NCBI RefSeq assembly: GCF_003860345.1
Contig: NZ_CP034179.1
Span: 992,001-1,056,000 of the forward strand
Reading direction: 5' to 3'
Source: Caenibius tardaugens NBRC 16725
GTDB taxonomy: Bacteria > Pseudomonadota > Alphaproteobacteria > Sphingomonadales > Sphingomonadaceae
Length of the DNA: 64,000 bases
Shown one piece after another: positions 8,056 through 17,377 of this stretch; within the stretch, counting starts at the first letter, position 1; every line of letters begins with the position of its first letter. The position numbers and the translations under genes were made by a program. A model generated the notes under the pieces. That model was not told the DNA's origin and made no database searches. It worked only from the letters and a program-made list of their open reading frames with translations.

Positions 8056-10296
8056 ATGCGTTACGCGATGACGATTACGTGCGCGCTTTTGGCGATGTCA
8101 GGCATAGCAAACGCCAGCGAACCTGCCGCGATCCAGAACAACCCGCAGGATACGGCCAAGCCAATATCACGAACCGATGTGACGCACAGCAATCGTCCCA
8201 ACATCGTCTATATCCTGCTGGACGATGTTGGCTTCAGTGATCTCGGCAGCTTCGGTTCGGAAATTCACACCCCGAATTTCGATCGCCTCGCCGCTAAGGG
8301 GCTACGTTATAACGCGTTCCACACGCGCGCCATTTGCTCACCATCGCGAGCGGCACTGTTAACTGGACGAAACAGTCACTCTGTCGGCATGGGAAACCTG
8401 ACCCATGTCGTCACAGGTGCACCCGGAAAACAGGGTGAAATAAGCACGTCCGCAGCAACGGTCGCGGAAATGCTTCGGGCCTCCGGCTATTCCACCTTCG
8501 CAGCGGGTAAATGGCATCTCTCGCCCCTCGGAAAGCCAGGATCAGACAAGGCCCAATGGCCCGTACAGCGCGGATTCGACCAATATTTCGGTTTCATTGG
8601 CGGGATGACCGATCAGTTTCATCCCGAATTGATTATCGACAACACCGTTATCGCGCCGCCACAAACAAAGGGCTATCACTTTACATCCGACATCGTGGAT
8701 CGCAGCATTGGCTTCATACAAGGCGCGAAAGCACGTCATCCAGACCAACCATTCTTTCTCTATTTCGCACCCGGCGCGATGCACGCACCACACCAGGCGC
8801 CTGATGCATTCATTGAAAAGTATCTCCCCATCTACACCAAAGGATGGGATCGCATTCGCAGTGAGCGGTTCGCCCGTCAGAAAAAAATTGGGCTTATCCC
8901 GAAGGATACCAAACTCACTGACCGGAACAGCGATGTACACGCTTGGGACACCCTTAGTGCCGACGACAAGAAAGTCGCCGTACGTTTTCAAGCGGCCTAT
9001 GCCGGATTTCTCGAGCATACCGATGCAGAAATTGGTCGCCTTCTCGCCTTTCTCGATCGGGCAAACCTCGCCGACAATACCATAATCGTAGTGATGTCTG
9101 ACAACGGTGCAAGCCCGGAAGGGGAAGAACACGGCACCGCCAACCTCACCTACAGCGTGACAAATCTTGCCAGAAAGTTCGAACCAACAAGCGAACTTTT
9201 GAAACATATCGACGATATTGGCACTGATCGCAGTTACGGAAACTATCCCCGTGGATGGGCGACCGTCAGCAATACACCTTTCAGTCACTACAAACAGAGC
9301 GTCGATGAAGGCGGCCTTCGTGCGCCGCTCATCGTTTCATGGCCAAGAGCAATTAAGCAAACTGGCAGCGTCCGTCCGCAGTTTGTGGACATCATCGACA
9401 TTACGCCGACCATACTGGATGTCACGGGAACACCCCCGCCAACGTCTTATCTTGGTGTCCCCCAGAAGCCTGTGGAAGGCGCAAGCATCGCCCCGACTTT
9501 CGCAGACGCCAAGGCCCCCTCGCCCAGATCGGTGCAGTACTTCGAACTCCAGGGCCAACGCGCCATATGGCTGGATGGCTGGAAAGCGGTGTCCGCCCAC
9601 ACCAAAGGCGCAGCATTTGAAGCCGACACCTGGAAGTTATACGATCAGCGCAAAGACTTTTCGGCATCGACCGACGTTGCCGCAAACAACCCTGCCGTTC
9701 TGGCCGATCTTGAACGCCACTGGATGGACGAAGCGCAAAAGTATCAGGTCCTCCCTCTGGAAGATGTAACTGTTCACAATCCGACATTTTTCGCAGCCAC
9801 CAGCGGGAAGACCTACCGCTACTTCGAACCCATCAGTTTATCGATGGACTCCGCGCCAAAAGTCACCAACACATCGTATCGCATTACCGCCTCAATCAAC
9901 AGAACAGGCGCCGAAACCCAGGGCGTTATACTTGCGACCGGCGATCGGTTTGGCGGTTACGTTCTCTATGTCAAAGACAGCCTTCTACATTTCGAATTCA
10001 ATGACTTCGGCAATCGAACATCAATTACTTCGAGCGCAAGCATACCCGTAGGGCCATCAAAGCTGGCTTACGAGTTTCACAAAACGGGTGACTATACGGG
10101 CACCGGAACGCTCTCGATCGATGGGAAAGTTGTCGGTCAAGGCCGCATCTCGATGACGCCGGCGCTCGCGATCACTTTCGCGGGAACGGATATCGGCATG
10201 GATATCGGGTCACCGGTCAGTGAAGCCTACGCCGAAAATGGGACTTTCCCGTTTCCGAGTGACCAACTTGGCGAGGTCTCGATCACGGTCGAGTAG
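8056..10296 (+). CDS. Secreted arylsulfatase (type I, formylglycine-dependent)
   Basis: 746 residues from ATG 8056 with GGGAGGGG just upstream (another ATG at 8052 is out of frame). Signal peptide 1-20. The sulfatase fold opens with 'NIVYILLDDVGFSDLG' (metal ligands D56, D57) and carries the maturation motif C94-S-P-S-R98, where C94 becomes formylglycine, followed by 'AALLTGRN'. 'GKWHLSPLG' and 'MSDNGASPEGEEHG' supply further active-site residues. Residues about 575-746 form a beta-sandwich-like extension seen in AtsA-type enzymes. Hydrolyses sulfate esters in the periplasm; substrate not predictable. The TonB receptor 48 nt downstream probably imports the substrate. No sulfatase-maturing enzyme is encoded in this window. 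Confidence 0.92.
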   Translation: MRYAMTITCALLAMSGIANASEPAAIQNNPQDTAKPISRTDVTHSNRPNIVYILLDDVGFSDLGSFGSEIHTPNFDRLAAKGLRYNAFHTRAICSPSRAALLTGRNSHSVGMGNLTHVVTGAPGKQGEISTSAATVAEMLRASGYSTFAAGKWHLSPLGKPGSDKAQWPVQRGFDQYFGFIGGMTDQFHPELIIDNTVIAPPQTKGYHFTSDIVDRSIGFIQGAKARHPDQPFFLYFAPGAMHAPHQAPDAFIEKYLPIYTKGWDRIRSERFARQKKIGLIPKDTKLTDRNSDVHAWDTLSADDKKVAVRFQAAYAGFLEHTDAEIGRLLAFLDRANLADNTIIVVMSDNGASPEGEEHGTANLTYSVTNLARKFEPTSELLKHIDDIGTDRSYGNYPRGWATVSNTPFSHYKQSVDEGGLRAPLIVSWPRAIKQTGSVRPQFVDIIDITPTILDVTGTPPPTSYLGVPQKPVEGASIAPTFADAKAPSPRSVQYFELQGQRAIWLDGWKAVSAHTKGAAFEADTWKLYDQRKDFSASTDVAANNPAVLADLERHWMDEAQKYQVLPLEDVTVHNPTFFAATSGKTYRYFEPISLSMDSAPKVTNTSYRITASINRTGAETQGVILATGDRFGGYVLYVKDSLLHFEFNDFGNRTSITSSASIPVGPSKLAYEFHKTGDYTGTGTLSIDGKVVGQGRISMTPALAITFAGTDIGMDIGSPVSEAYAENGTFPFPSDQLGEVSITVE

Positions 10297-10344
10297 AGCA
10301 AGCATCAACAAACCACGAAATTTCAAAACACAAAAGGAATACCG

Positions 10345-12705
10345 ATGAGGGGATACCAAAATTCTCGCGCTGAAATGCGTGCCGAAACCTCCCAATGGCG
10401 GAAGAAGATGGTTGCAATGACGATGGCGGGAACTGCGATGTTCTCAATCGCACCAGCCATGGCACAATCTTCCAGCATCGGAGAAGAACAGGCTTCCGGC
10501 GTTCAGGAGATTATCGTCACGGCACAGAGGCGTGTGGAGCGCATACAGGACGTTCCGATTTCGATATCCGCATACAGTCAGTCTTTCCTGGAAGATCGTG
10601 ATGTTTCCAATCTCAACGATCTGAGCGGGCTCGCGCCAAACGTAAAAATTTACGCCACCGGATATAATACCAACACGCAAATCTCCATTCGCGGGGCAGT
10701 ACAGACCAGCACCCAACCATTCTATGATCCAGCCGTCGGTCTATATCTCGATGGCGTTTACATCGGGAAATCCGCAGGTGCGGTGTTCGACGTTGCGGAT
10801 CTCGAGCGCATCGAAGTTCTGAATGGGCCGCAAGGGACGTTGTATGGCCGGAACACGCTGGCTGGTGCGGTGAATCTCGTTACGCAAAAACCTACCGGCG
10901 AACTTGGTGGGTCCGCGGAAGTGGGAATTGGCAACTACGGACGACGTTTTGCTCGAGCAAGCATTAACCTGCCCGCGCTTGGGCCGTTAAGCTTGAAGTT
11001 TAGCGGTGCAATCGAAAAACGAAACGGAACGGTGGACGTTCATGCCAACCCCTTCCCGAATGTCGTAAACGCCAGAACCCGCTCCACTGACGAACTGAAC
11101 AGCTTGAACAACAAAGCTTTCAGGTTGGCTGCGCGTCTAAATGCATCGGACGACCTGACCTTTGATTATGCATTCGACTATAACAATACCAAAAGCATGA
11201 TGCAGTACGGAAAGCTCATCCACCTAAACAAGGATGGGATATTTGATCCTGCATCTCCTGCTTACGTTGGCGGATTGAGCGGCGGTATTTACAAGGGCTT
11301 GCCTCTCGACCTTTATTTTGAAGGTCCGGGCAGATCGCTCGACGCTACCATTGATGGCGGTCCATCCGGATCAAAGCCATTCGACAACCTGAAAATTCAA
11401 AGCCATAGCCTGACTGGCACGCTCGAACTTGGAGGAGCCTCACTTAAGTCGATCACCGCCTATAGGAAGGTCAACGGAGATAATTCTATCGATCTCGATG
11501 GCTCTCCCCTCCTCGTGGCAGCCACTGACTACTTCGGCAAATACCGATCATTCTCTCAGGAATTCCAGGTATCGGGAAAGACCGGTAATTTAACATACAC
11601 CGGTGGACTATACTATTTTTGGGATAAGGGCCGTGACGTCGGATACCAACAGTACTTTAATGGCGCCACAAGTGTAACCAACAACTTTGCGTACCAAACA
11701 AATGCATATGCGGCCTATGGCCAGATAGAATTCATTCCGCCAATCTTCTCGAACAAACTGACACTTACTGCGGGCCTCCGCTACAGCCGGGAAACCAAGG
11801 AGGGCGCACGCTCCTCCTATCTGGATGGCCGGGGCTATACCATTCCTGTCGGCACACGCGGGAAAGCCACATTCGACGCTTTCACACCCGTCTTCATCGC
11901 CAAATACAATTTCAACGAAGACGCCAATATATATGCCAAGTACTCGCGAGGCTTCAAAAGCGGCGGCTTCAACCTCGTGGCCCCGACCCCTGCCGAAATC
12001 ACAACACCATTCAACGAAGAACTGGTTGACGAATACGAAGTCGGCTCCAAACTTCGTTTACTCGGCGGAAAACTCCAATTCAGCCTCGCGGCATTTCTGG
12101 CCGATCGGAAGGACATGCAGTTGAGCGTCTTCCTGCCCGTTGCGGGCGGAACAACGCAATCGGTAATCCGCAACGCGGGTAAAGTTCGCGCCAAAGGCCT
12201 CGAAGCAAATGTTCAAGCCGTGCCACTCAAATGGTTACGCCTGAGCGGATCGATGGGCTACCTCGATGCGAAGTTCAAAGAATACATCGAATTGGGCGTA
12301 AACGTCGCCAATGACAGACCTGTACCGGCAGCACCCAAGTTCACCAGCAGCGTAAGCGCCGACGTGACGCTTTGGGATCGCGGTACCACTGGGCGACTGA
12401 TCGTCGATTATCGGCATTCCGATTCCTCCTACCAGTATCCGTACTCGTTAAGTGTGGACCCACGTCTTGGACAAAATGCCAACATCGGCAAACCTAGCGC
12501 GACCGATTTGGTAAATGCCCGCTTGAACATATCCGATATAAAAGTCGGGAACGGATCTGCGGAGCTGTCTCTATGGGTCGATAACCTGTTCGATGAAAAG
12601 TATTTGATGAGCGCCATCAACTTCGGCCCCAGCTTCGGGGGATTGGCGATTGGCTATTATGGCGCGCCCAGAACCTATGGAATCAACCTGAAATACAAAA
12701 TGTAA
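10345..12705 (+). CDS. TonB-dependent receptor of the sulfatase operon
   Basis: 786 residues. The N-terminus (1-41) is a long signal peptide ending 'APAMAQ'. TonB-box-like 'VQEIIVTAQRRVERIQDV' near 52-69, plug with 'VLNGPQGTLYGRNTLAGAV', then a beta-barrel with 'YAKYSRGFKSGGFN' and a C-terminal 'YYGAPRTYGINLKYKM'. No STN domain, so no sigma signalling. It lies 48 nt after the sulfatase on the same strand, presumably one transcript under the double TetR regulator, and probably carries a sulfated compound across the outer membrane (inference). The barrel is clearly related to the receptor at 2351-4876, sharing plug and C-terminal wording. Confidence 0.93.
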   Translation: MRGYQNSRAEMRAETSQWRKKMVAMTMAGTAMFSIAPAMAQSSSIGEEQASGVQEIIVTAQRRVERIQDVPISISAYSQSFLEDRDVSNLNDLSGLAPNVKIYATGYNTNTQISIRGAVQTSTQPFYDPAVGLYLDGVYIGKSAGAVFDVADLERIEVLNGPQGTLYGRNTLAGAVNLVTQKPTGELGGSAEVGIGNYGRRFARASINLPALGPLSLKFSGAIEKRNGTVDVHANPFPNVVNARTRSTDELNSLNNKAFRLAARLNASDDLTFDYAFDYNNTKSMMQYGKLIHLNKDGIFDPASPAYVGGLSGGIYKGLPLDLYFEGPGRSLDATIDGGPSGSKPFDNLKIQSHSLTGTLELGGASLKSITAYRKVNGDNSIDLDGSPLLVAATDYFGKYRSFSQEFQVSGKTGNLTYTGGLYYFWDKGRDVGYQQYFNGATSVTNNFAYQTNAYAAYGQIEFIPPIFSNKLTLTAGLRYSRETKEGARSSYLDGRGYTIPVGTRGKATFDAFTPVFIAKYNFNEDANIYAKYSRGFKSGGFNLVAPTPAEITTPFNEELVDEYEVGSKLRLLGGKLQFSLAAFLADRKDMQLSVFLPVAGGTTQSVIRNAGKVRAKGLEANVQAVPLKWLRLSGSMGYLDAKFKEYIELGVNVANDRPVPAAPKFTSSVSADVTLWDRGTTGRLIVDYRHSDSSYQYPYSLSVDPRLGQNANIGKPSATDLVNARLNISDIKVGNGSAELSLWVDNLFDEKYLMSAINFGPSFGGLAIGYYGAPRTYGINLKYKM

Positions 12706-12780
12706 TCTAAATTATCATATTTTTCATTCACCTAAATGCCAGGTGGATGGGGTGAAAGCGGGATACGGGGCCAACTTGTT

Positions 12781-12799
12781 GACACCACGGGGTGGTGTC
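12781..12799. terminator. Short GC-rich hairpin after the receptor gene
   Basis: GACACCAC and GTGGTGTC arms with a 3-nt loop, 76 nt past the receptor stop codon and just before an insertion-element scar. No T-run follows, so it is a weak terminator candidate; it might equally belong to the scar. Confidence 0.35.
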
Positions 12800-12809
12800 G
12801 AACGGGTGG

Positions 12810-13040
12810 CCCCGCTCGCTCCACGCCGTTGGTCTGAGCGGATAAGCAAGACGCCCAATCCGCTTCGATCCTCCCCCCTGAAGTGATCTGTCTCGTGGTC
12901 ATGCTGCGCGTCAGGTTTACGCTATCGCTGCGGAATCTCGAAGACTGCTTTTCACCGGGAAGATCTTTACCACGAGACCGTCCGCATGAGGTGGAATCAT
13001 TTCGGGCCGCTGTTCGCAGCAGACTGACAGTCGTTTAAGG
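12810..13040 (+). mobile_element. Degenerate IS6-family-like transposase fragment (N-terminal part)
   Basis: Read with frameshifts, the DNA gives 'SKTPNPLRS', 'RYRCGISKTA' and 'DLYHETVRMRWNHFGPLFAA' before a stop, matching the N-terminal HTH part of IS6-type transposases ('..ETV.LWWNRFGP.FA..'). The upstream non-coding stretch ('cgccgttggtctgagcggataagcaagacgcccaatcc') is shared with the copy at 57.4 kb and partly with 14.4 kb. Confidence 0.7.
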
Positions 13041-13062
13041 AGCCCCCGTTTGAACGCTCATG

Positions 13063-14057
13063 TTATGGTTGGAGCGGGTTAAAGCGTTCACTGACCGCGA
13101 CCCGATTGCGGCCCTTATTCTTCGCGCTATAAAGCAGCTTATCGACACTCAGGCAGAACGATTTAGGGCTGCTGCCCAGGATCGGGGCGGCCAGCTGGAC
13201 CCCGGCGCTGATCGTCACAACATCGCTACATCCGGATCGCTCATGCGGTATTTGCATCGCGGCGATGGATTGGCGACAGTGTTCAGCGATTTCAAGGACG
13301 GAGGTTTCATCGGCATCCGGCAACAGAATGGCAAACTCCTCACCGCCGAACCGTGCGATAACATCCTTTGAATCACAAGCTACATTTTGGAGCACGTCCG
13401 CTACGCGTACCAAGCACTCGTCGCCAGCAATGTGGCCGTAGCAATCGTTGAATTGCTTGAAGTAGTCTATGTCCATCAGGATGACCCTAACGAGCGATGC
13501 TCCCGGGCAGAGATATTCCACACCCGATCTAGCTGTTCGTCAAAGAAGCGCCGATTTGAGAGGCCAGTCAGGCCATCCTGATATGATAGTCTTTCAAGTT
13601 GCCCCTTCAATTCCAGCAGTTCATGCTCGGCTCGCTTCTGCTCGCTTATGTCGATCATAAAGCCAATCAGGCTATCTACAGCACCGTGTTCATCGCGGAC
13701 CACGTGAACTATGTCGCGGACCCAAACGTGCCCACCTTCCTGGGTGAGTAAACGAAAATCTGCTTCGTGGTCCACACCCGCCAGGGATTGAGAAACACAG
13801 GTTTGATAGACATATTCGCGTTCATTGGGGTGAATGCGCGACTTCCAATCTTCAACGCTTTGCCAGCTCTCACGCGGCCAACCAGACAATGCCTCAATCT
13901 GCGGGCCGAAATACGTGAATTGTTTTGTTTGCCAGTCAATCCGCCAAGGAATTGCGAGCGTCGATTCCAGAAGAGTCTTGTATACCGCAATGTCTGCATC
14001 AACATCGTCATTTGCGGGCTTCCGGACATTCTCCCACCGAGCCGGATGTACGCTCAT
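13063..14057 (-). pseudogene. PAS-GGDEF diguanylate cyclase gene broken by a frameshift
   Basis: Frame one starts at ATG 14055-14057 and encodes a PAS/PAC sensor ('FTYFGPQIEALSGWPRESW', 'VRDIVHVVRDEHGAVDSLIG') and the start of the GGDEF domain ('LERLSYQDGLTGLSNRRFFD'), then stops at 13476-13478. The rest of the domain continues in another frame ('RVILMDIDYFKQFND', 'VIARFGGEEFAILLPDA') to TAA at 13063-13065. The break lies near 13480-13500, where one base appears missing; joined, the protein would be about 330 residues with an intact GGEEF active site making cyclic di-GMP. No membrane segments are seen. Could be a genuine pseudogene, given the insertion-element scar immediately downstream, or a sequencing error. 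Confidence 0.85.
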
Positions 14058-14354
14058 AGACCTTAATCCTTATAGACGGCGATATACTTGACGAGATGGG
14101 CCAGGCTCAGTGCTCTGGCACGTGCGAATCTCAGCATATTCGAGTAACGCAAGCGTCTTTAAAATTCGATAGCGAAGCTTAGCCGCGAAACCCGACGATG
14201 TCCTTTGAAGTATCTATAGGCCTTTGAGGATTGCCGCATGTGCCGACACAGCGGTCGTTCTGCTACTCGATATCGCTCCCCAAAACCTTCCGTTTGTTTA
14301 TCAAGCCTTCGTTCCATAGCGACCGACGGTCATTGGGACTTTACGCGCAGTCGA
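14058..14354. other. Non-coding stretch, no gene recognised
   Basis: No frame with ribosome-binding site or recognisable domain on either strand; it serves as the upstream region of the broken PAS-GGDEF gene. Confidence 0.4.
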
Positions 14355-14410
14355 TGGTCCCAAAAGGATGACGCCACCCTCCCCACGCCGTTAACCTGAG
14401 CCGATAAGTA
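14355..14410 (+). mobile_element. Short non-coding scar related to the IS6-like left end
   Basis: 'ccccacgccgttaacctgagccgataag' closely resembles the stretch just before the transposase start at 12.83 kb and 57.39 kb. No transposase codons remain. Assigned by similarity between copies in this window only. Confidence 0.4.
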
Positions 14411-14499
14411 TGGGATGATCCTCACCCCAAGTAGATTCCGATTTTTCAGTCGGAAAGCAGATCACAACCGACTGACATCTCTCAGACGATTCCTGCGAC

Positions 14500-16083
14500 T
14501 TAGAATGCTGCCACCAGCCCGTCCGAACGGGGATCGCTCGCCCCTTCCAATAGCCCATTTGCTTTGCGTACAATTGCCCCTGCATGGCCCATCATGCTGT
14601 TAAAAGCTGGCACCACTTGGACATCGTGCCCTAGCGCACGCAATTGCGTATAGACTTCATCAGCCATGCCTGCCTCGAGTTTGAGCGAAGTGCTTTCCTC
14701 TCCCCATGTCCGTCCCAGCAGCCAGCGCGGCGCGGTGACGGCCTGCTGTAAGGGCGTTTCGCCCCAGGCATAGCGTGAAAACAGCGCCGCCTGCGTCTGC
14801 GGCTGCCCCTCCCCACCCATCGTGCCATAGGCCATGACACGGCCATCATCGAAGCGGGCAAGCGCCGGGTTAAGCGTGTGGAAGGGTTTACGCCCCGGTC
14901 GCAGGCAATTCCAGCCATCGGCTTCCAGCCGAAGACTGGCCCCACGATTCTGCCAGATTATCCCTGTCTGCGGAAGGACAAGACCGGAGCCGAATTCGAA
15001 ATAGGTGCTCTGGATCGCGCTGACCACTTGCCCACGCGCATCGGCAGCGGAGAACCATACGGTATCCCCTTGCGCTGGCTCATAGGGCCAGGGCAGCGCA
15101 CGGTTACTGTCTATCCGGGCAGCCATTGCATCCTTGACGCCATCACTATCCAGCAGATTCTGCGGATCGAGCGTCATATAGGCCGGATCGCCCACATGCC
15201 TGTCACGGACGATAAAGGCCTGCTTGGTCGCCTCGACCAGGTGATGCACCAGCGTCGCCTCGCCTTCGCCAACGCGCGCGCGCACCCGGTCAAACAGTGC
15301 AAGGATCAGCAGCGATGCCAGCCCCTGTGTCGGCGGGGCGGTGTTGAACAGGGTCGCACCACCAATCCGGGTATGGAGCGGATCAGGGCGCTCTACCCGA
15401 TGATCGCGCAAATCATTCAGCGAAACCGGACTGCCGAGCCGATCAAGGTCATCGGCAAGCGCTTGTGCCAGAGGCCCGCGATAAAAGCTGTCCAGCCCTT
15501 CGCGCACCAGTTGCCGCAGGGTCCGGGCCAATGCCGGTTGTACCAGCACATCACCGCACACCAGCGGGCGCCCCTGCGGTTCAAACACGCGGGCGTAGTC
15601 ACCTGGTTGCGCGCGCAATTCCGCGCCCTTCCCCGCTGCAATATCCGCGCCGCCTTTCGTGACAGGCACACCGTTTTCGGCATAGCCGATCGCTGCGCGC
15701 AGCAAGGTATCGAGCGGCAAATGCCCCGCGCTACTTTCCAGAACAGCTTCCCATGCGGAAATCGTACCGGCCACTGTATTGGCCGCCAGTGGTCCGCGCC
15801 ACGGCACTTGCCGGCATCCGGCATAGAGCGCGAGATCAGCCCGTGCCGCCGCGCTGCCGCACCCATGCACGGCATGCACGCTGCCATCGGGCTCGGACAC
15901 CATCCAGAAACTGTCGCCCCCGATGGAATTCATATGCGGGTAGACGACCGCCAGTGTCGCCGCCGTCGCCACACAGGCTTCCGCTGCGGTGCCGCCCTGT
16001 TTCAAAACATCCAGCCCAGCCTGGCTGGCCAGATGATGCGGTGACGTTACCATGCCGCGCAAGGCAGAGGTTGTGTGCAGCAT
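14500..16083 (-). CDS. Gamma-glutamyltransferase-family Ntn hydrolase, HpxW (oxamate amidohydrolase)-like
   Basis: 527 residues from ATG 16081-16083, 2 nt after the kinase stop, with GGAGCG ahead. The family makes an autocleaved Ntn hydrolase; the new N-terminal nucleophile is T341 in 'GDTVWFSAADARG'. The stretch 'TYFEFGSGLVLPQTGIIWQN' and 'PGRKPFHTLNPA' resembles oxamate amidohydrolase HpxW more than glutathione-cleaving GGTs (canonical 'TTHFSV' is replaced by 'DTVWFS'). No signal peptide, again unlike periplasmic GGT. HpxW releases ammonia from oxamate to give oxalate, at the end of the oxalurate branch of urate/allantoin use. Last gene of the nine-gene operon. HpxW-like specificity is inference from motifs. 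Confidence 0.82.
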   Translation of the reverse strand: MLHTTSALRGMVTSPHHLASQAGLDVLKQGGTAAEACVATAATLAVVYPHMNSIGGDSFWMVSEPDGSVHAVHGCGSAAARADLALYAGCRQVPWRGPLAANTVAGTISAWEAVLESSAGHLPLDTLLRAAIGYAENGVPVTKGGADIAAGKGAELRAQPGDYARVFEPQGRPLVCGDVLVQPALARTLRQLVREGLDSFYRGPLAQALADDLDRLGSPVSLNDLRDHRVERPDPLHTRIGGATLFNTAPPTQGLASLLILALFDRVRARVGEGEATLVHHLVEATKQAFIVRDRHVGDPAYMTLDPQNLLDSDGVKDAMAARIDSNRALPWPYEPAQGDTVWFSAADARGQVVSAIQSTYFEFGSGLVLPQTGIIWQNRGASLRLEADGWNCLRPGRKPFHTLNPALARFDDGRVMAYGTMGGEGQPQTQAALFSRYAWGETPLQQAVTAPRWLLGRTWGEESTSLKLEAGMADEVYTQLRALGHDVQVVPAFNSMMGHAGAIVRKANGLLEGASDPRSDGLVAAF

Positions 16084-16085
16084 AC

Positions 16086-16937
16086 CTATAGCGCTCCGTG
16101 CCGCTGAACAGATGTGGCAGCAGCCGCATTCGCCGCCGCCAGAATGGAAGTCCAATCGCCGCCCGCCGCCAAATGCGCGGCCAGCGTTCCGCAAAATGCA
16201 TCGCCCGCACCTGTCGTGTCAGTCACACGGTCCACCGCCGCAGCCGGGCTATGCATTATGGTATCATGGCTGATCAGCGCCGCCCCTTGCGCGCCGAGAG
16301 TGACCACCACACATTGCCCCGGCCGGGACAGGAGTTCGCGGGCACGGGCAAGATCGTCGACCTCACCCTTTACCCCCAGATAGCTGGCCAGTTCGACCGC
16401 GTTGACGATCACAACGTCTGTTTGGGCAAACAGAACGCGTCCGTCTGCGACAGCCGGGGCAGCGTTGAGAATGCACAGAGCGCCTGTTCGCGCGGCGGCA
16501 TCGAAGAACGCCCCGATAGCCGGGACCGGCGTTTCAAGTTGCGCCAGGGCGACCGCGCAACCGCGCAGCGCGGCTTCATCTGGCGGGGATGCCGCCGCAT
16601 TGGCATGGGCCGCCACGACAATATGGTTTTCGCCATCTGCCCCAACCGTGACATAGGCCGCCCCGGATTGCATGCAGGGTTGTACAGCCACGTCGCTGAC
16701 ATCCACTCCGTGCCCATGCAATTGCGTGTAGAGCAAGGCCCCCGCAGCATCATCCCCCAAAGCGCCGAACATCCGGGTCACCGCCCCGCTCCGCACCGCA
16801 GCCACGGCCTGGTTGGCGCCCTTGCCGCCCAAACCCGTGCCGGTACCGAGAGCAGGGACTGTCTCGCCACGGCGGGGAAGCTGCTCAACCCGCAGCATAT
16901 GATCGCAATTGATGGACCCGAAAACGCAGACCGTCAT
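16086..16937 (-). CDS. PfkB/ribokinase-family sugar or nucleoside kinase
   Basis: 283 residues from ATG 16935-16937, overlapping the cupin stop by 4 nt (ATGA). N-terminal 'VFGSINCDHMLRVEQLPRRG', 'GGKGANQAVAAVRSGA' and the C-terminal PfkB signature 'DTTGAGDAFCGTLAAHLAAG' with catalytic Asp (D in GAGD) identify the ribokinase family. Phosphorylates a sugar or sugar-like moiety using ATP. In this operon of amidohydrolases and oxygenases it may handle a ribose or other polyol freed from a nucleoside-like substrate; that is inference. Cytoplasmic. Confidence 0.88.
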   Translation of the reverse strand: MTVCVFGSINCDHMLRVEQLPRRGETVPALGTGTGLGGKGANQAVAAVRSGAVTRMFGALGDDAAGALLYTQLHGHGVDVSDVAVQPCMQSGAAYVTVGADGENHIVVAAHANAAASPPDEAALRGCAVALAQLETPVPAIGAFFDAAARTGALCILNAAPAVADGRVLFAQTDVVIVNAVELASYLGVKGEVDDLARARELLSRPGQCVVVTLGAQGAALISHDTIMHSPAAAVDRVTDTTGAGDAFCGTLAAHLAAGGDWTSILAAANAAAATSVQRHGAL

Positions 16938-17377
16938 CCCCCACCGCCCGCACACAGGACAGCGCGATCCGCGGCATCAAGCTCCACCGGTTCCCCCCTG
17001 CGGATCAATTCCGCAAACCCCTCGTTAGGGGTCATCACGGTCAGCGTATAAAGCCGCCCGCTGCCGGTGTTTTCAATCACATGTTCGGTGCCAGGCCTCA
17101 GCAAGAGGGCGTCTCCCTTGGCCACTGCGAAGCTATCTCCGCCGCAATGGGCGATGCCCTGCCCTTCCAGAACATAGAAAAATTCGTGCGCAATCTGGTG
17201 GCTGTTGGGTGGGGTTCGTCCGCCCGCCTCAAAGATTTCAACCACGCAGACATTGGCAAATTCCTCTGTCTGCGGATCGAACAGTATCGCAAAGTAATTC
17301 GTGTCGTCAGGGGCTATACGGTAGGCCTCGCACGCGCCGACACGCGCCAGCAGCGCAGGGGGCAGCAGGGTGGTCAT
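16934..17377 (-). CDS. Cupin-domain protein
   Basis: 147 residues; start codon overlaps the creatininase-like stop by 4 nt. One conserved cupin barrel with motif 1 'NSHQIAHEFFYVLEGQG' (His-x4-His/Glu metal site) and motif 2 'LLLRPGTEHVIENTGSG'. Single-domain cupins are small isomerases, dioxygenases or regulators; no closer assignment is possible. The preceding 'YRIAPDDTNYFAILFDP' is unusual. Position between two hydrolases in the operon suggests it acts on a pathway intermediate. Confidence 0.85.
   Translation of the reverse strand: MTTLLPPALLARVGACEAYRIAPDDTNYFAILFDPQTEEFANVCVVEIFEAGGRTPPNSHQIAHEFFYVLEGQGIAHCGGDSFAVAKGDALLLRPGTEHVIENTGSGRLYTLTVMTPNEGFAELIRRGEPVELDAADRAVLCAGGGG

Noticed and set aside
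7977-8240. Small plus-strand frame starting with the ATG at 8052
   Set aside because: It overlaps the sulfatase start in another frame, shares the same ribosome-binding site and has no domain.
14878-16044. 388-codon plus-strand frame opposite the HpxW-like gene
   Set aside because: The minus-strand gene has complete family motifs and operon overlaps; the plus frame has no domain and His/Arg-rich composition typical of antisense frames.
14500-16083. Glutathione-degrading periplasmic gamma-glutamyltransferase
   Set aside because: No signal peptide at the operon-compatible start and the nucleophile region is HpxW-like, so this common label was not used.
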